Made by a program: the position numbers and the translations under genes. The notes under the pieces were generated by a model that ran no database searches, had not been told where the DNA came from, and saw only the letters and a list, made by a program, of their open reading frames with translations. Below are positions 30,668-40,291 of a stretch of DNA of 64,000 nt, in pieces (within the stretch, counting starts at the first letter, position 1; each line of letters starts with the position of its first letter). The DNA comes from Kiloniellaceae bacterium (GTDB lineage Bacteria; Pseudomonadota; Alphaproteobacteria; Kiloniellales; Kiloniellaceae): positions 18,462 through 82,461 of the forward strand of contig JAJFGK010000102.1 of NCBI GenBank assembly GCA_021776195.1, read 5' to 3'.

Positions 30668-31006
30668 CTACTGAACCGGAACGCTGGGCAGATCGCTGTC
30701 GCCCGCTGGTGCGGTCAAAGGCAACTCGTCGATGATCGAGGTCGGCTGCGAGCCGCCCGATGCCAGGATCGACAAGACGATCGAGGTGACCATGAAGGAG
30801 GCCGCAAGGATCGCCGTGGTCCGGGTCAGCAGGTTGGCCGTGCCCCGGCCGGTCATGAACCCCGCCATGCCGCCGCCACCGCCCGAGCCGCCGCCGCCGA
30901 TGCCCAGCCCGCCGCCTTCACTGCGCTGCATCAAGATCACGCCGATCATCGAGATAGCGATGATGACGTGGATCACCAGGAGGAAATCGATCAGGGCGTC
31001 CTGCAT
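30668..31006 (-). CDS. secG: Preprotein translocase subunit SecG
   Basis: SecG is a small accessory subunit of the SecYEG channel. The 112 residues have two transmembrane helices (about 5-23 and 60-82) separated by a Gly-rich loop with QRSEGGGLGIGGGG, the hallmark of SecG, and a polar C-terminal tail. The ribosome-binding site is AAGAGGCAG just upstream. It lies between tpiA and pyrG, the normal place in alphaproteobacteria. Confidence 0.93.
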   Translation of the reverse strand: MQDALIDFLLVIHVIIAISMIGVILMQRSEGGGLGIGGGGSGGGGGMAGFMTGRGTANLLTRTTAILAASFMVTSIVLSILASGGSQPTSIIDELPLTAPAGDSDLPSVPVQ

Positions 31007-31026
31007 GGAAATCTGCCTCTTTTTCG

Positions 31027-31048
31027 AAGGCCCGGCGGTCCGGGCCTT
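31027..31048 (-). terminator. GC-rich hairpin between tpiA and secG
   Basis: A perfect 9-bp stem (AAGGCCCGG with CCGGGCCTT) closes a 4-nt loop, 77 bp after the tpiA stop and 20 bp before secG. On minus it is followed by CGAAAAAGAGG, so it lacks a T-run; it may weaken tpiA read-through or protect the RNA end rather than terminate fully. Confidence 0.5.
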
Positions 31049-31125
31049 TCAGCCGGTCGCACCAGGCTGCGCCGGGTATGTAGCGATTAGCCGCGCAAAG
31101 ATCCAGAGCAAATACGCAACGAGCC

Positions 31126-31893
31126 TCACAGGCCAGCCGGCGCGGCGGCCCCGATTGCCAAGAAATCCTCGGATTTCAAGCTGGCACCGCCGATCAAGGC
31201 CCCCTCGACCCTGGGAATCGCCAACAGCTCCGCTGCATTGCCCGGCTTCACCGAACCACCGTAGAGAACCCTGATCGCGGCGGCGGTCGAGGCGTCGTAG
31301 AGCGCGGACAGAAGCGCGCCGATATGGCCGTGCACCTGGGCCACATCCTCGGCGGTCGGGGTCAATCCGGTGCCGATGGCCCAGACCGGCTCATAGGCGA
31401 CGACCAACGCACCGCCGGGGCTGCCGGCAGCCGGCAGCGAACCGCGGAGCTGTGCCTCCACCACCTCGAGGGCCCGGCCGGCCTCGCGCTCGGCCTTGGT
31501 TTCGCCGACACAGACGATCGGGACGAGACCCGCGCTCTGCGCCGCCTCGGCCTTGGCCCGCACCAGATCGTCGCCCTCGGCGTGGTTCTGGCGGCGCTCG
31601 GAGTGGCCGACGATGACATAGCGACAGCCGCTGTCGGCCAGCATCGTCGCCGAGATATCGCCGGTATGCGCGCCGCTGTCGGCGACATGGCAGTCCTGGC
31701 CGCCCAGGGCCAATGCCGAGCCTTCGAGAAGCGGTGCGAGACCTTGCAGCAGCGTTGCCGGCGGACAGATCAGCCAGTCGCAGTGCCCCTGCCCGCCCGC
31801 CGCGAGACCGTCGACCACGGCCCGGGCCAGGGCCGCGCCCTCGGCCCGCAGGCCGTTCATTTTCCAGTTTCCCGCTATCAACGGCCGCGTCAT
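31126..31893 (-). CDS. tpiA: Triose-phosphate isomerase
   Basis: TpiA interconverts dihydroxyacetone phosphate and glyceraldehyde 3-phosphate. From the ATG at 31893 (a TTG lies 6 bp upstream) there are 255 residues. Landmarks are [10 protein letters not shown] with the active-site Asn and Lys, [10 protein letters not shown] with the catalytic His, [13 protein letters not shown] with the catalytic Glu, and [12 protein letters not shown] near the phosphate site. In relatives ppiD is the divergent neighbour; here three accessory genes lie between. Confidence 0.97.
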   Translation of the reverse strand: MTRPLIAGNWKMNGLRAEGAALARAVVDGLAAGGQGHCDWLICPPATLLQGLAPLLEGSALALGGQDCHVADSGAHTGDISATMLADSGCRYVIVGHSERRQNHAEGDDLVRAKAEAAQSAGLVPIVCVGETKAEREAGRALEVVEAQLRGSLPAAGSPGGALVVAYEPVWAIGTGLTPTAEDVAQVHGHIGALLSALYDASTAAAIRVLYGGSVKPGNAAELLAIPRVEGALIGGASLKSEDFLAIGAAAPAGL

Positions 31894-32085
31894 CGGCAAG
31901 GCTCCTCCAGATTCGAAAGATCGCAGTTTGGTGCCGGCGCTTCGCTTAGCACACCAGGTCGCCCTTAGCCACGGCCTCGGCGCGCGCCTGGCGCTGTGCG
32001 GTCCGTCACAACGGGCCAGGGGCCATCGCTACATATGCAAGAAGATAGATGGAAGGTATCAACACGGAACGCGGAGGAACAATCG

Positions 32086-32721
32086 ATGTTCAAGAAATCA
32101 CTGCCCCTTCTTGCCGCCGGTGCCCTGGCCACCTCGCTGCTCATGTCTCATGGCGCGGCGGCGCACGGGCTGCCACTCCTGAGCGCAATTCAGGATCTGG
32201 ACGCGAAGCTCGATACCCTTGTTGTGCCCTTCTCTGCCAGGACGGCCGTGGGCGGGCTCTGCAACGCTGCGGCCGAGAGCAACAGCAATCCTGACATCGT
32301 CATCGACAGCGATGGGCTGGACGGCACTTTCGTGGTCACCAGTGTCCTGATCATGTCTGCTTTTCCTGGCGTTCCTGAGACCGGATTGGTCAACTTCTCG
32401 ATCAACTGGCTCCAGATCGACGGCGACCGCTTCGACACCCGAACGGAAAACATCATGGGCCCAACCGGCGATGCCGGCATCTGGGATTCGGCGGATATTA
32501 TGGGAACGCCACTGCAGCGATCGGGGGAGTCAGGTGAGCCCGCCTTGCCGGGCGCGAATTTCCCCCATCAAATCGTCGCGGAGAGCGCCGGGGCGGACGA
32601 CATCGTTATTGAGTTTTTCTGTCGTTCCGACGACGAAGACTACAGCATTGAAAGTGTTCTAATCGCCGGTTGGAAACGCCCGAATGACACCGTCACCGTT
32701 ACCTATGTTCCCGATCCCTAG
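32086..32721 (+). CDS. Secreted protein of unknown function
   Basis: From the ATG at 32086, after a GCGGAGGAAC ribosome-binding site, the protein has 211 residues. It starts MFKKSLPLLAAGALATSLLM and has a clear signal peptide ending near residue 26. The mature part is acidic, apparently beta-rich, and has two cysteines (GGLCNAA and EFFCRSDDED) that could form a disulfide. I do not recognise a family. It is the first of three accessory genes between tpiA and ppiD and converges on the MFS/spermidine-synthase gene. Confidence 0.7.
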   Translation: MFKKSLPLLAAGALATSLLMSHGAAAHGLPLLSAIQDLDAKLDTLVVPFSARTAVGGLCNAAAESNSNPDIVIDSDGLDGTFVVTSVLIMSAFPGVPETGLVNFSINWLQIDGDRFDTRTENIMGPTGDAGIWDSADIMGTPLQRSGESGEPALPGANFPHQIVAESAGADDIVIEFFCRSDDEDYSIESVLIAGWKRPNDTVTVTYVPDP

Positions 32722-32730
32722 GCGGTCCAC

Positions 32731-32773
32731 GATCCGAGGAGATCGCAGACATCGGCCCCAGTCTCCTCGGATC
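32731..32773. terminator. Inverted repeat between convergent genes
   Basis: A perfect 12-bp inverted repeat (GATCCGAGGAGA and its complement) surrounds a 19-nt loop, between the stop of the secreted protein (32721) and the stop of the convergent gene (32780). It could act as a two-way transcription stop, though no T-run follows on either strand. Confidence 0.5.
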
Positions 32774-32779
32774 GATCCT

Positions 32780-35029
32780 CTAGCGAAGCACCTCGATGAT
32801 GTTGGAATAGTCGTCCGTCCAGGGCGCCAGATCGGTGGCCGGCAGTTCTTGCCAGCCGCCAGGACCTTCCAGCATCGCCAGATCCAAAGCCTGTTCTGCG
32901 ACCGCGACCCAAAGCGACCTCTTCACATGCTTGGACGCGGTCTCGACGGGCTTGTGTTTGAGCCACAGGGCCGTCATCCCCGCCTCGCCCACCACGGCGC
33001 TCAGGACCCGTAGCAGGTCGAGATGGCGGTTGCTGACATGGAACATCAGCATGCCGCCTGGATGCAGTCTGGCGCGGTAGAGCGCCAAGGCTTCCCGGGT
33101 CATGAGATGGATCGGCACGGCGTCGGAGCTGTAGGCGTCGAGGATCATCATATCGAATCGGACCTCGGGTCGCGCCTGGAGCCGAAGCCGGGCGTCGCCC
33201 TCGATGAATTCCGTCGACTGTCCTATCGTGCAGTCCCGCAGCAGGGTGAAAAACGCGCTGTTGCCCGCCAGTTCCACCACCAGGGGATCGATTTCGAAAA
33301 CCGACCAGCGGTCCCCCGGCCTGGCGTAGCAAAGGGTCGAACCGGCGCCGAGGCCGACGAGACCGACGTCGAGATCGGGACGCTCCCGCCGAAAGGCCCG
33401 GAAGACCTGTCCCAGGGGACCCTGGCGGCTGTAATAGCTGACCGGCTCCAGCGCCGACGCCTCGTCGAGCAACTGCGCGCCATGCAGAGTCGTGCCGTGA
33501 TAAAGATGATTGGCGAGGCCGTCGCTCGATGTCTTGACCCTGTAGATCCCGAAAAAACTCCGCTGCTGGGCCAGCACATCGCCGCCGGCATGGGTGTTGG
33601 CAAAGACCAGCAGCGCCACCGCCGCGCCCAGTCCAAAGCGAAGCGGCCGTTCCTTGAAGCCAAAGATCGCGATGCCGATCAGGCCGAAGAAGATCGGCAG
33701 GCCGAAGGGAGTCTCCTTCGAGGGCGCCGGCACCAGGTCCAGATGATAGATCGTCAAGGCCAGGACCAGAAGGACGAGAGGCAAGGCGAGATCGAGCAAG
33801 CGGGTCTTGAGGGAGCCGCCCAGAGGTCCGGGATAGAGCGCCGCCGCCGCCACGATGGCCAGGCCGTACTCATAGACGCCATCAAACAGCAAAGGAGCCG
33901 CCAGGACGTTGAAGGCGCCACCGAGAAATCCGCCGATCGACATGCAGAGGTAAAACTCGGTCAGCTGCCCGACCGCAGGGCGGCGCTTGACCAATTCGCC
34001 GTGGCAGGAGAGTGCCAGCAGGAAGAATACCGCCAGGTGCATGGCGACCAGGATACGGATGTCGAGGCCCTGGAACGGCAGGCAGACCAGCGCCCAGACC
34101 AGAAGATAGGGCTGCAGTTTGATCACCCATCGATGAGGCAGGACCGGTCGGCGGGCAAAAACGATGACGAAGGTCAGGAGATAAAGGGCCAGGGGGATCG
34201 CCCAGAGCAAGGGACCCGCGGCGATGTCGGTGGTGATGTGTTGGGTGACGCCCAAGAGCAGGCTGGACGGTGCGAAGGCGAGCGCGACCCAAAGCAATCG
34301 CTGCCGCCATGACTTGGCGCCGGACAGGGGCACCGGTTCCGGGCCGGTTTGCGCCCTGCGCCAGGACCCGGTCCGGCCGGCCGAGATCAGGGCGCAGAGG
34401 CCGATCAGCACCAGCAGGAGGGCAAAGCCGCCGGTCCAGGCGAGGCCCTGCTCCCGCAGGGTCAGGGCCGGCTCCAGCAGAAAGGGAAAGGCGAGAAGGG
34501 CGAGGATGCTGCCGAGATTGCTCGCCCCGTAAAGAAAGTACGGATCGCCGGCGTCGCGATGGCCGGAAAGGGCAAACCAGCGTTGCAGCAAGGGCGCCGT
34601 GGCCGAAACCGCGAAAAAGGGCAGGCCGATCGAGATCGCCAGCAAGGCGATCAACCCGAAGGTGGGATCCTGATCCGGATCGTAGGCGCCGCGCACCAGG
34701 ACGGGCAGGCTGGTAAAGGCCAGGGCGACCAGCCCGAGGTGGATGACCGCCTGCCAGCGCGGCGCGGTCATCCGGCTGATCAGGTGAACATAGCTGTAGC
34801 CCAGCAAGAGCAGGGCCTGAAAGAACATCATCGCGGTGTTCCAGACCGCCGGCGCGCCGCCCAGGAGGGGCAACGCCATCTTGGCGAACAGCGGCTGGAT
34901 CCAAAACAGTAGTCCCGCACTGATGAAGAGCGTCGCGGCGAAGAGGGGCACCAGCCCATGGGCCACAAGGGGGCTGGGCACATTAACGGGCCCTACCGGG
35001 TAGGTCTCATCGGCGCGCTTCAAGGTCAT
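32780..35029 (-). CDS. Fused membrane transporter-like/spermidine synthase-like protein
   Basis: From the ATG at 35029 the protein has 749 residues. The first two thirds are an array of about 13 hydrophobic helices of the MFS-like type found in fused spermidine synthases (LFWIQPLFAKMALPLLGGAPAVW; FFAVSATAPLLQRWF; YFLYGASNLGS). The last 240 residues are a SAM/dcSAM-binding Rossmann domain (VGLGAGSTLCYARPGDRW; EIDPLVVELA; MMILDAYSSDAVPIHL). Such fusions are common but mostly uncharacterised; aminopropyl or methyl transfer is possible. Length is in the family range. Confidence 0.85.
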   Translation of the reverse strand: MTLKRADETYPVGPVNVPSPLVAHGLVPLFAATLFISAGLLFWIQPLFAKMALPLLGGAPAVWNTAMMFFQALLLLGYSYVHLISRMTAPRWQAVIHLGLVALAFTSLPVLVRGAYDPDQDPTFGLIALLAISIGLPFFAVSATAPLLQRWFALSGHRDAGDPYFLYGASNLGSILALLAFPFLLEPALTLREQGLAWTGGFALLLVLIGLCALISAGRTGSWRRAQTGPEPVPLSGAKSWRQRLLWVALAFAPSSLLLGVTQHITTDIAAGPLLWAIPLALYLLTFVIVFARRPVLPHRWVIKLQPYLLVWALVCLPFQGLDIRILVAMHLAVFFLLALSCHGELVKRRPAVGQLTEFYLCMSIGGFLGGAFNVLAAPLLFDGVYEYGLAIVAAAALYPGPLGGSLKTRLLDLALPLVLLVLALTIYHLDLVPAPSKETPFGLPIFFGLIGIAIFGFKERPLRFGLGAAVALLVFANTHAGGDVLAQQRSFFGIYRVKTSSDGLANHLYHGTTLHGAQLLDEASALEPVSYYSRQGPLGQVFRAFRRERPDLDVGLVGLGAGSTLCYARPGDRWSVFEIDPLVVELAGNSAFFTLLRDCTIGQSTEFIEGDARLRLQARPEVRFDMMILDAYSSDAVPIHLMTREALALYRARLHPGGMLMFHVSNRHLDLLRVLSAVVGEAGMTALWLKHKPVETASKHVKRSLWVAVAEQALDLAMLEGPGGWQELPATDLAPWTDDYSNIIEVLR

Positions 35030-35291
35030 GACTTTATTGTGATCCAGTCGCGTCCCGGGTTGGAAACAAGGCGTGGGGCAGCATAGGGACCGCACCTTTC
35101 CAGCAGTTTAAGCCAAGCTTCGCGGGCTGTTGGCCAGTTTGGACGCTATCTCCACGATTCGGCCCAGAGATATTCCATCGCGACGGAGCCCAAGCGGGGC
35201 AAGCGGGAAAGCAGCGCGGTCGCACCGGGGCGTTGTGCGGAATCGGTCAGATAACTAGAATTGACCGATACCGGTACAGTCCGAGGCTGAA

Positions 35292-36713
35292 ATGTCAGTG
35301 GACCATGGCAAGACGACCGAAACGCCAATGAGCCGTGAGATCGAGAGTCTTGAAGCTGAGAAACTCCGATTGGAGATCGCCGGTTTACGCAGACTCTTCC
35401 TGTTCCGATCGAATTTCTGGCTCGCGGCCCTGCCCACAATTCTTGCGCTTGCAGGTGCCTACCAGGTGTACAACTCGGAAATTTTCAACGTCATGAGTGA
35501 GAGGCTGGCGCTCAGAAATGAGACACTGGCCCTCAAAACGGAAAACCTCACGTTTAAGGAGAATGCACTTCGGACCAGCATTGCCGAGGCGGAAACCGAA
35601 TTCAAGAAGCGATCGGCCCAGTATTTGGAGCAGGAGCGGCTGCTCAAGGAAACGTACGATCTGTCGGCTGCCGCCTTGGAAGAGGAATCTCAAGCCTTGC
35701 AACGGGACTTTGAGCTTGAGAAAGCCAAACTCGAAACCGAGAGAGGCAATCTGCTCACCGAGACCGCCAAACTCGAAAAAGAGCAGGAAAAGCTGCAGGC
35801 GGAACGGGATGCGCTGCAAACACAGATTTCCGAGTTGCAGGCGACAGTCGTTCTGGAGCGAAAGATCTCTGGAATTCGTGAAAATATCGACCGTCTTCGC
35901 AACTATATCGCGAACGAAGAAACGTATTGCGTGCTTTATCATTCCGCGGCTCAAGGCATCAAAGAAACCCTCGCCAACGATGGATCCGAAGAACAAATCC
36001 ACTTTGTCGAAGAGGCCATCGCCCAATCAACGGACGAAACCCTCAAAATCGTGCTGATCGCAATCCGATATGTGGCCAATCCGACGCAAGAGGGTCGGCG
36101 CCGGTTGTTACAGGCCTTTGAATCCGCCAGCGACAATGTCGGTCCCAACTTTTGGGACAACTTCGGCATGGTGCCTTGGAACTTCATCGAGAACGATTGG
36201 TCCGTCGCCTTTGAGGCTTGGCAGGCCATTCTCGTCCTGGCCCGAAATCGGGATCTCGACGACCAAAACTTTGCCCATATCGCCCTGGGATTTCACAGCG
36301 GCCACAGTTTCGAGATGCAAGACGTGTTCTCGGACAAGGAGGTCTTCTTTTATGGGATTTGGCGGGCGCGGAAGCTGATCGGCAGCGACACTCTGGGTGG
36401 CCCGTCGAAGGCCCGTGGATTCGAGGTTCTGGCGGCACTGTATCCGGACGCGTTCATGGTCTGGGCGGCGCAAAACTTGGACGATGCAAAACTCGACACC
36501 TACGTCAGAAACCGGATTATTCTGTCGCTTCAGGAGGCCAAGGGGTCATTTCTGAATGCATTGGACGATAGGCGATTTCCCCGGCAGGTTAACGGCGATT
36601 GGCAGGGATGGCTGCGCGACAACGCGGAACTGGCCCGCGTTTGGAGTTCGGACGATCTCGCCGAGGCCAGGGAGCGCCACTTGAACTTGAGCGGCCCCAG
36701 CCCCTACCGGTAG
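35292..36713 (+). CDS. Membrane-anchored coiled-coil protein of unknown function
   Basis: The 473 residues comprise a charged N-terminal segment (about 1-40), a single transmembrane helix (about 42-62, NFWLAALPTILALAGAYQVY), a long coiled coil (about 65-205) with heptad-like Leu/Glu/Lys repeats, and a C-terminal domain of about 260 residues with many aromatic residues (WDNFGMVPWNFIENDWSVAFEAW), probably helical. No catalytic motif stands out and I do not recognise the family. Base composition is less GC-rich than its neighbours. It stands alone, upstream of ppiD. Confidence 0.75.
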   Translation: MSVDHGKTTETPMSREIESLEAEKLRLEIAGLRRLFLFRSNFWLAALPTILALAGAYQVYNSEIFNVMSERLALRNETLALKTENLTFKENALRTSIAEAETEFKKRSAQYLEQERLLKETYDLSAAALEEESQALQRDFELEKAKLETERGNLLTETAKLEKEQEKLQAERDALQTQISELQATVVLERKISGIRENIDRLRNYIANEETYCVLYHSAAQGIKETLANDGSEEQIHFVEEAIAQSTDETLKIVLIAIRYVANPTQEGRRRLLQAFESASDNVGPNFWDNFGMVPWNFIENDWSVAFEAWQAILVLARNRDLDDQNFAHIALGFHSGHSFEMQDVFSDKEVFFYGIWRARKLIGSDTLGGPSKARGFEVLAALYPDAFMVWAAQNLDDAKLDTYVRNRIILSLQEAKGSFLNALDDRRFPRQVNGDWQGWLRDNAELARVWSSDDLAEARERHLNLSGPSPYR

Positions 36714-36786
36714 CCGCCGATTTCTTTGCAACCGCGACTGCCAAAGCGTGAAAAGGGCAGGAGCGGGAAATCGACCGTATTCATGG

Positions 36787-36815
36787 TTGCTCCGGGACTG
36801 GCGCCTTTCTACACT
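36787..36815 (+). promoter_or_regulatory. Putative sigma70-type promoter of ppiD-trpE
   Basis: TTGCTC at 36787-36792 and TACACT at 36810-36815 are separated by exactly 17 bp, about 60 bp upstream of the ppiD start. The match to the housekeeping consensus is moderate. Confidence 0.35.
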
Positions 36816-36877
36816 GCCGCGCCTTTCGGCCCCTGCCGAAAAATGCCTGATCTTGCCGCTGATTTAGGGACTTCGCC

Positions 36878-38758
36878 ATGGGCGCCAAAAAGCTTCTCAC
36901 CAAGATTGTCGTCTTCACCCTCTTCGGGCTTTTGATCCTGTCCTTCGCGGTCTGGGGCATCGGCGATATCTTCCGCGGCGGCGGTCAACTCCAGGCCGTC
37001 GCCAAGGTCGGCGATCAACTGGTCGAGACCCGCGAGTTCAGCACCGCCTACTCGCGCGAGGTCAGCCAGTTGAGCCGGCAGTTCGGCGGCGCGCTGGACC
37101 GCGAGCAGGCCATCGCCCTGGGCATCGACCAGCGGGTGCTGCAGGGCCTGATCAGCCGCACCCTGTTCGACCAGCAGGCCCTCAATCTGGGCATGACGGT
37201 CACCGAGGATCAGGAGAAGGAGCGGATCCTGAGGGAGCCCGCCTTTCACGACGAGTTCGGGTCCTTCGACCCGCAGCGCTTTACCAGCGTGTTGCGCAAC
37301 TCGGGTCTGTCCGAGGGCGGCTACCGCGCCAACCTGCGCCGCGACGTGATGCGCGGTCAGATCGTCGACGCCCTGATCGACGGCGCCAGCGGCCCCGGTC
37401 CCCTGGCCAAGACCTTGTTTGCTTACCGCCAGGAGCAGCGTAGGGCGCGCTATGTGGTGATCCCGCGCCCTGTGCTCGACGCGGTCGCGGATCCGGATGA
37501 TTCCGCCCTCGAGGAATTCTACCAGTCCAACCAGAGCGATTTCCTGGCCCCCGAATCCCGCAGCGTGACCATGGTCTACCTCTCGCCCGACGACTACCTG
37601 AAAGAGGTTTCGGTGAGCGAAGAGGAACTGGTCGAGGGCTTCGAGCAGCGCCGCGACCAGCTCACCGTCGCCGAGCGCCGCGAGATCGACCAGTTGGTGT
37701 TCGGCAACGAAGAAAGCGCCAAGGCCGCCGCGGACCAGGCCGCCGGCGGCGTTCTTCTGTCGGATATCGCCGCGGCGGACAGCACCGCCAGTCATGTCAA
37801 CCTGGGCCTGGTCGCGAAGGCCGATCTGCTGCCCACGCTGGGCGATGCCGCCTTTGCGCTGGAGCAAGGGGGCGTCAGCGCCGCGGTCCAATCGCCGGTC
37901 GGCTGGCACGTCCTGCAGGTCATCGCGATCCAGCCCGGCAAGGAGCCGGTGTTGGAGGAGGTGCGCGAGACGATCCAACGCGATATCGCTCTCGACAAGG
38001 CGGTCGACACCATCATCACTTACGTCAACACCTTCAACGATGCCCTGGGCAGCGGCGCCTCCATGGAGAGCGCGGCGGCGGACCTCGGGATTCCGGTGCG
38101 GCGGATCGACGCCATAACCCGCCAGGGTCAGGACGCCGCCGGCCAGCCGATCGCGGACCTACCGCCGGCGCCGGTCTTCACCCAGGCCCTGTTCGACACG
38201 GCCGAGGGCGAGACCAGCCTGATGACCGAAACCGCCCTGGGCGGCTACTTCATGGTGCGGGTGGATGCCATTCATGCGCCGGCGCCGCGTGCTCTGGCCG
38301 AGGTCCGCGACGACGTGCTCGCTCTGTGGAAGCAAAACCAGCAGGCCGAGCAAGCCAAGATCGAGGCGGCCGCGCTCATGTTGCGGCTCAGGGACGGCAA
38401 GACCCTGGACACCCTGGCGGCGGAAGCCGGCCTCAGCGTGCTGGAGACCGAGCCGCTGCGGCGCCAGGGCAACGATCCCGCCAGCCTGCCGGCGCGTGGA
38501 CTGCCGGACGAAATCTTCGGCCTGACCCTGGGCGATGCGGTGACCGTGAGCGGACAGCAAGGCGAGGTGCTGGCCATCTTGAGCGAGATCGTCCCGGCAA
38601 ATCCGGCAGCGGCCAGCGCGGACTTCGAGCAGCTTGAAGCCAATCTGGCCCAGAGCCTGCAGGGCGACCTGGTCGATCAGTTCGTGATCGCTCTGGAGCG
38701 CGAGTTTGGCGTCGAGATCTTTCCGGCGCGCATGCAAGAGGCTCTGGCGGCTTACTGA
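36878..38758 (+). CDS. PpiD-like membrane-anchored peptidyl-prolyl isomerase/chaperone
   Basis: The protein helps fold periplasmic and outer-membrane proteins. It has 626 residues: a short cytoplasmic start, one transmembrane helix (about 9-30, LLTKIVVFTLFGLLILSFAV), a SurA-N-like helical region (to about 200), and a PpiC-type rotamase domain (about 250-360, including REIDQLVFGNEESAKAAADQ and VQSPVGWHVLQVI), followed by a helical C-terminal domain. This is the usual alphaproteobacterial PpiD/SurA_N_3 layout. Its stop shares one base with the trpE start, so the two are coupled. Confidence 0.92.
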   Translation: MGAKKLLTKIVVFTLFGLLILSFAVWGIGDIFRGGGQLQAVAKVGDQLVETREFSTAYSREVSQLSRQFGGALDREQAIALGIDQRVLQGLISRTLFDQQALNLGMTVTEDQEKERILREPAFHDEFGSFDPQRFTSVLRNSGLSEGGYRANLRRDVMRGQIVDALIDGASGPGPLAKTLFAYRQEQRRARYVVIPRPVLDAVADPDDSALEEFYQSNQSDFLAPESRSVTMVYLSPDDYLKEVSVSEEELVEGFEQRRDQLTVAERREIDQLVFGNEESAKAAADQAAGGVLLSDIAAADSTASHVNLGLVAKADLLPTLGDAAFALEQGGVSAAVQSPVGWHVLQVIAIQPGKEPVLEEVRETIQRDIALDKAVDTIITYVNTFNDALGSGASMESAAADLGIPVRRIDAITRQGQDAAGQPIADLPPAPVFTQALFDTAEGETSLMTETALGGYFMVRVDAIHAPAPRALAEVRDDVLALWKQNQQAEQAKIEAAALMLRLRDGKTLDTLAAEAGLSVLETEPLRRQGNDPASLPARGLPDEIFGLTLGDAVTVSGQQGEVLAILSEIVPANPAAASADFEQLEANLAQSLQGDLVDQFVIALEREFGVEIFPARMQEALAAY

Positions 38759-40269
38759 TGCGTCCCTTTCCGGACTATCAGGCCTTTGAAGCCCGTTACG
38801 AGGCAGGCGAAGCGCAGGTCATCTGGACCAGCCTGATCGCCGATCTGGAGACCCCGGTCTCCGCCTTTTTGAAGCTGGCGCGCAACCGGCCGAATTCCTT
38901 TTTGTTCGAATCCGTCGAGGGCGGCTCGACCATCGGGCGATACTCCTTCCTCGGCTTCAAGCCGGACCTGCTGTGGCGCTGCTTCGGCGAACGGGCCGAG
39001 ATCAACCGCCGCGCCCTCAGCGACCCCGACGATTTCCAGCCCCTGGAGGGCCCGCCGCTCCAGACCCTTCAGGATCTGGCGGACGAATCGCGGATCGCCC
39101 TGCCGGAGGGGTTGCCGCCCATGGCCTCGGCGCTGGTCGGCTACCTGGGCTACGACTGCATCCGCCTGATGGAGGCCATACCCGACAGCAACCGGCCGGT
39201 CCTGGACGTGCCCGACGGCCTCTATCTGCGGCCCACTATTATTGCCATCTTCGACCGGGTCGAGGACCTCTTGACCCTGGTCACCCCGGTGCGGCCCAGC
39301 GGCGACGTGTCGGCCCGTGCCGCCTACGACCGGGCCTGCGAGCGCCTGGGCGACGTGGTCGAGGATTTCGCCAAGACGATCAGCGAGCCGCGCGACAGCC
39401 TGGCGCCTGGCAATGCCCTGGCCGAGGCGGAGTCCAACATGGCGCCCGAGTCCTACCGGGCCATGGTGAGCGCCGCCAAGGAGTACATCCTGGCCGGCGA
39501 TATTTTCCAGGTCGTCCTGTCTCAGCGCTTTTCGGTGCCCTTCGAGCTTTCGCCCTTTGCCCTCTACCGGGCGCTGCGCCGGCTGAACCCCTCGCCTTTT
39601 CTGGTCTTCTTGAACTTCGGCGGGTTCGCTGTCGTGGCCTCGAGCCCCGAGATCCTGGTACGGCTGCGCGACGGCAAGGTCACGATCCGGCCGATCGCCG
39701 GCACCCGCCGGCGCGGCCAGACCCCCGAGGAGGACCGCGCCCTGGCGGCCGACCTGCTGAGCGACCCCAAGGAACTGGCCGAACACCTGATGCTGCTCGA
39801 CCTGGGACGCAACGACGTCGGCCGCGTCGCCGAGGTCGGCACGGTGCAGGTCACCGAGCGCGAGAACGTCGAGCTCTACAGCCATGTGATGCACATCGTC
39901 TCCAACGTCGAGGGCGAACTGCGCGCGGGCCTGACCGCGCTTGACGCCCTGGTGGCGGGCTTTCCCGCCGGCACGGTCTCGGGCGCGCCCAAGGTCCGGG
40001 CCATGGAAATCATCGACGAGTTGGAGGCCGACAAGCGCGGCATCTATTCCGGCTCGATCGGCTACTTCGGCGCCAACGGCTCGATGGACACCTGCATCGC
40101 GCTCAGGACCGCGGTGGTCAAGGACGGCCGGATGTACGTGCAGGCCGGCGCCGGCATCGTCGCCGATTCCGACCCGGAATCCGAACACCAGGAGTGTCGC
40201 AACAAGGCCCGCGCCCTGGTCCGCGCCGCCGAGGAAGCGGTCAACTTCGCGCTCCGCCAGGGAAACTGA
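38758..40269 (+). CDS. trpE: Anthranilate synthase component I
   Basis: TrpE converts chorismate to anthranilate, first step of tryptophan synthesis, using ammonia supplied by TrpG. The 503 residues contain the chorismate-binding core: IFQVVLSQRFSVPFELSPF, RPIAGTRRRGQTPEED, LLDLGRNDVGRVAEVG, FPAGTVSGAPKVRAMEIIDE and GSIGYFGANGSMDTCIALR. The inhibitor-binding ESVEGG motif for tryptophan feedback is present near the N-terminus. In relatives trpG follows directly; here a 10-kb opposite-strand block intervenes. Confidence 0.97.
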   Translation: MRPFPDYQAFEARYEAGEAQVIWTSLIADLETPVSAFLKLARNRPNSFLFESVEGGSTIGRYSFLGFKPDLLWRCFGERAEINRRALSDPDDFQPLEGPPLQTLQDLADESRIALPEGLPPMASALVGYLGYDCIRLMEAIPDSNRPVLDVPDGLYLRPTIIAIFDRVEDLLTLVTPVRPSGDVSARAAYDRACERLGDVVEDFAKTISEPRDSLAPGNALAEAESNMAPESYRAMVSAAKEYILAGDIFQVVLSQRFSVPFELSPFALYRALRRLNPSPFLVFLNFGGFAVVASSPEILVRLRDGKVTIRPIAGTRRRGQTPEEDRALAADLLSDPKELAEHLMLLDLGRNDVGRVAEVGTVQVTERENVELYSHVMHIVSNVEGELRAGLTALDALVAGFPAGTVSGAPKVRAMEIIDELEADKRGIYSGSIGYFGANGSMDTCIALRTAVVKDGRMYVQAGAGIVADSDPESEHQECRNKARALVRAAEEAVNFALRQGN

Positions 40270-40291
40270 AAGAGGCTGGCTTCGGGCCGTT

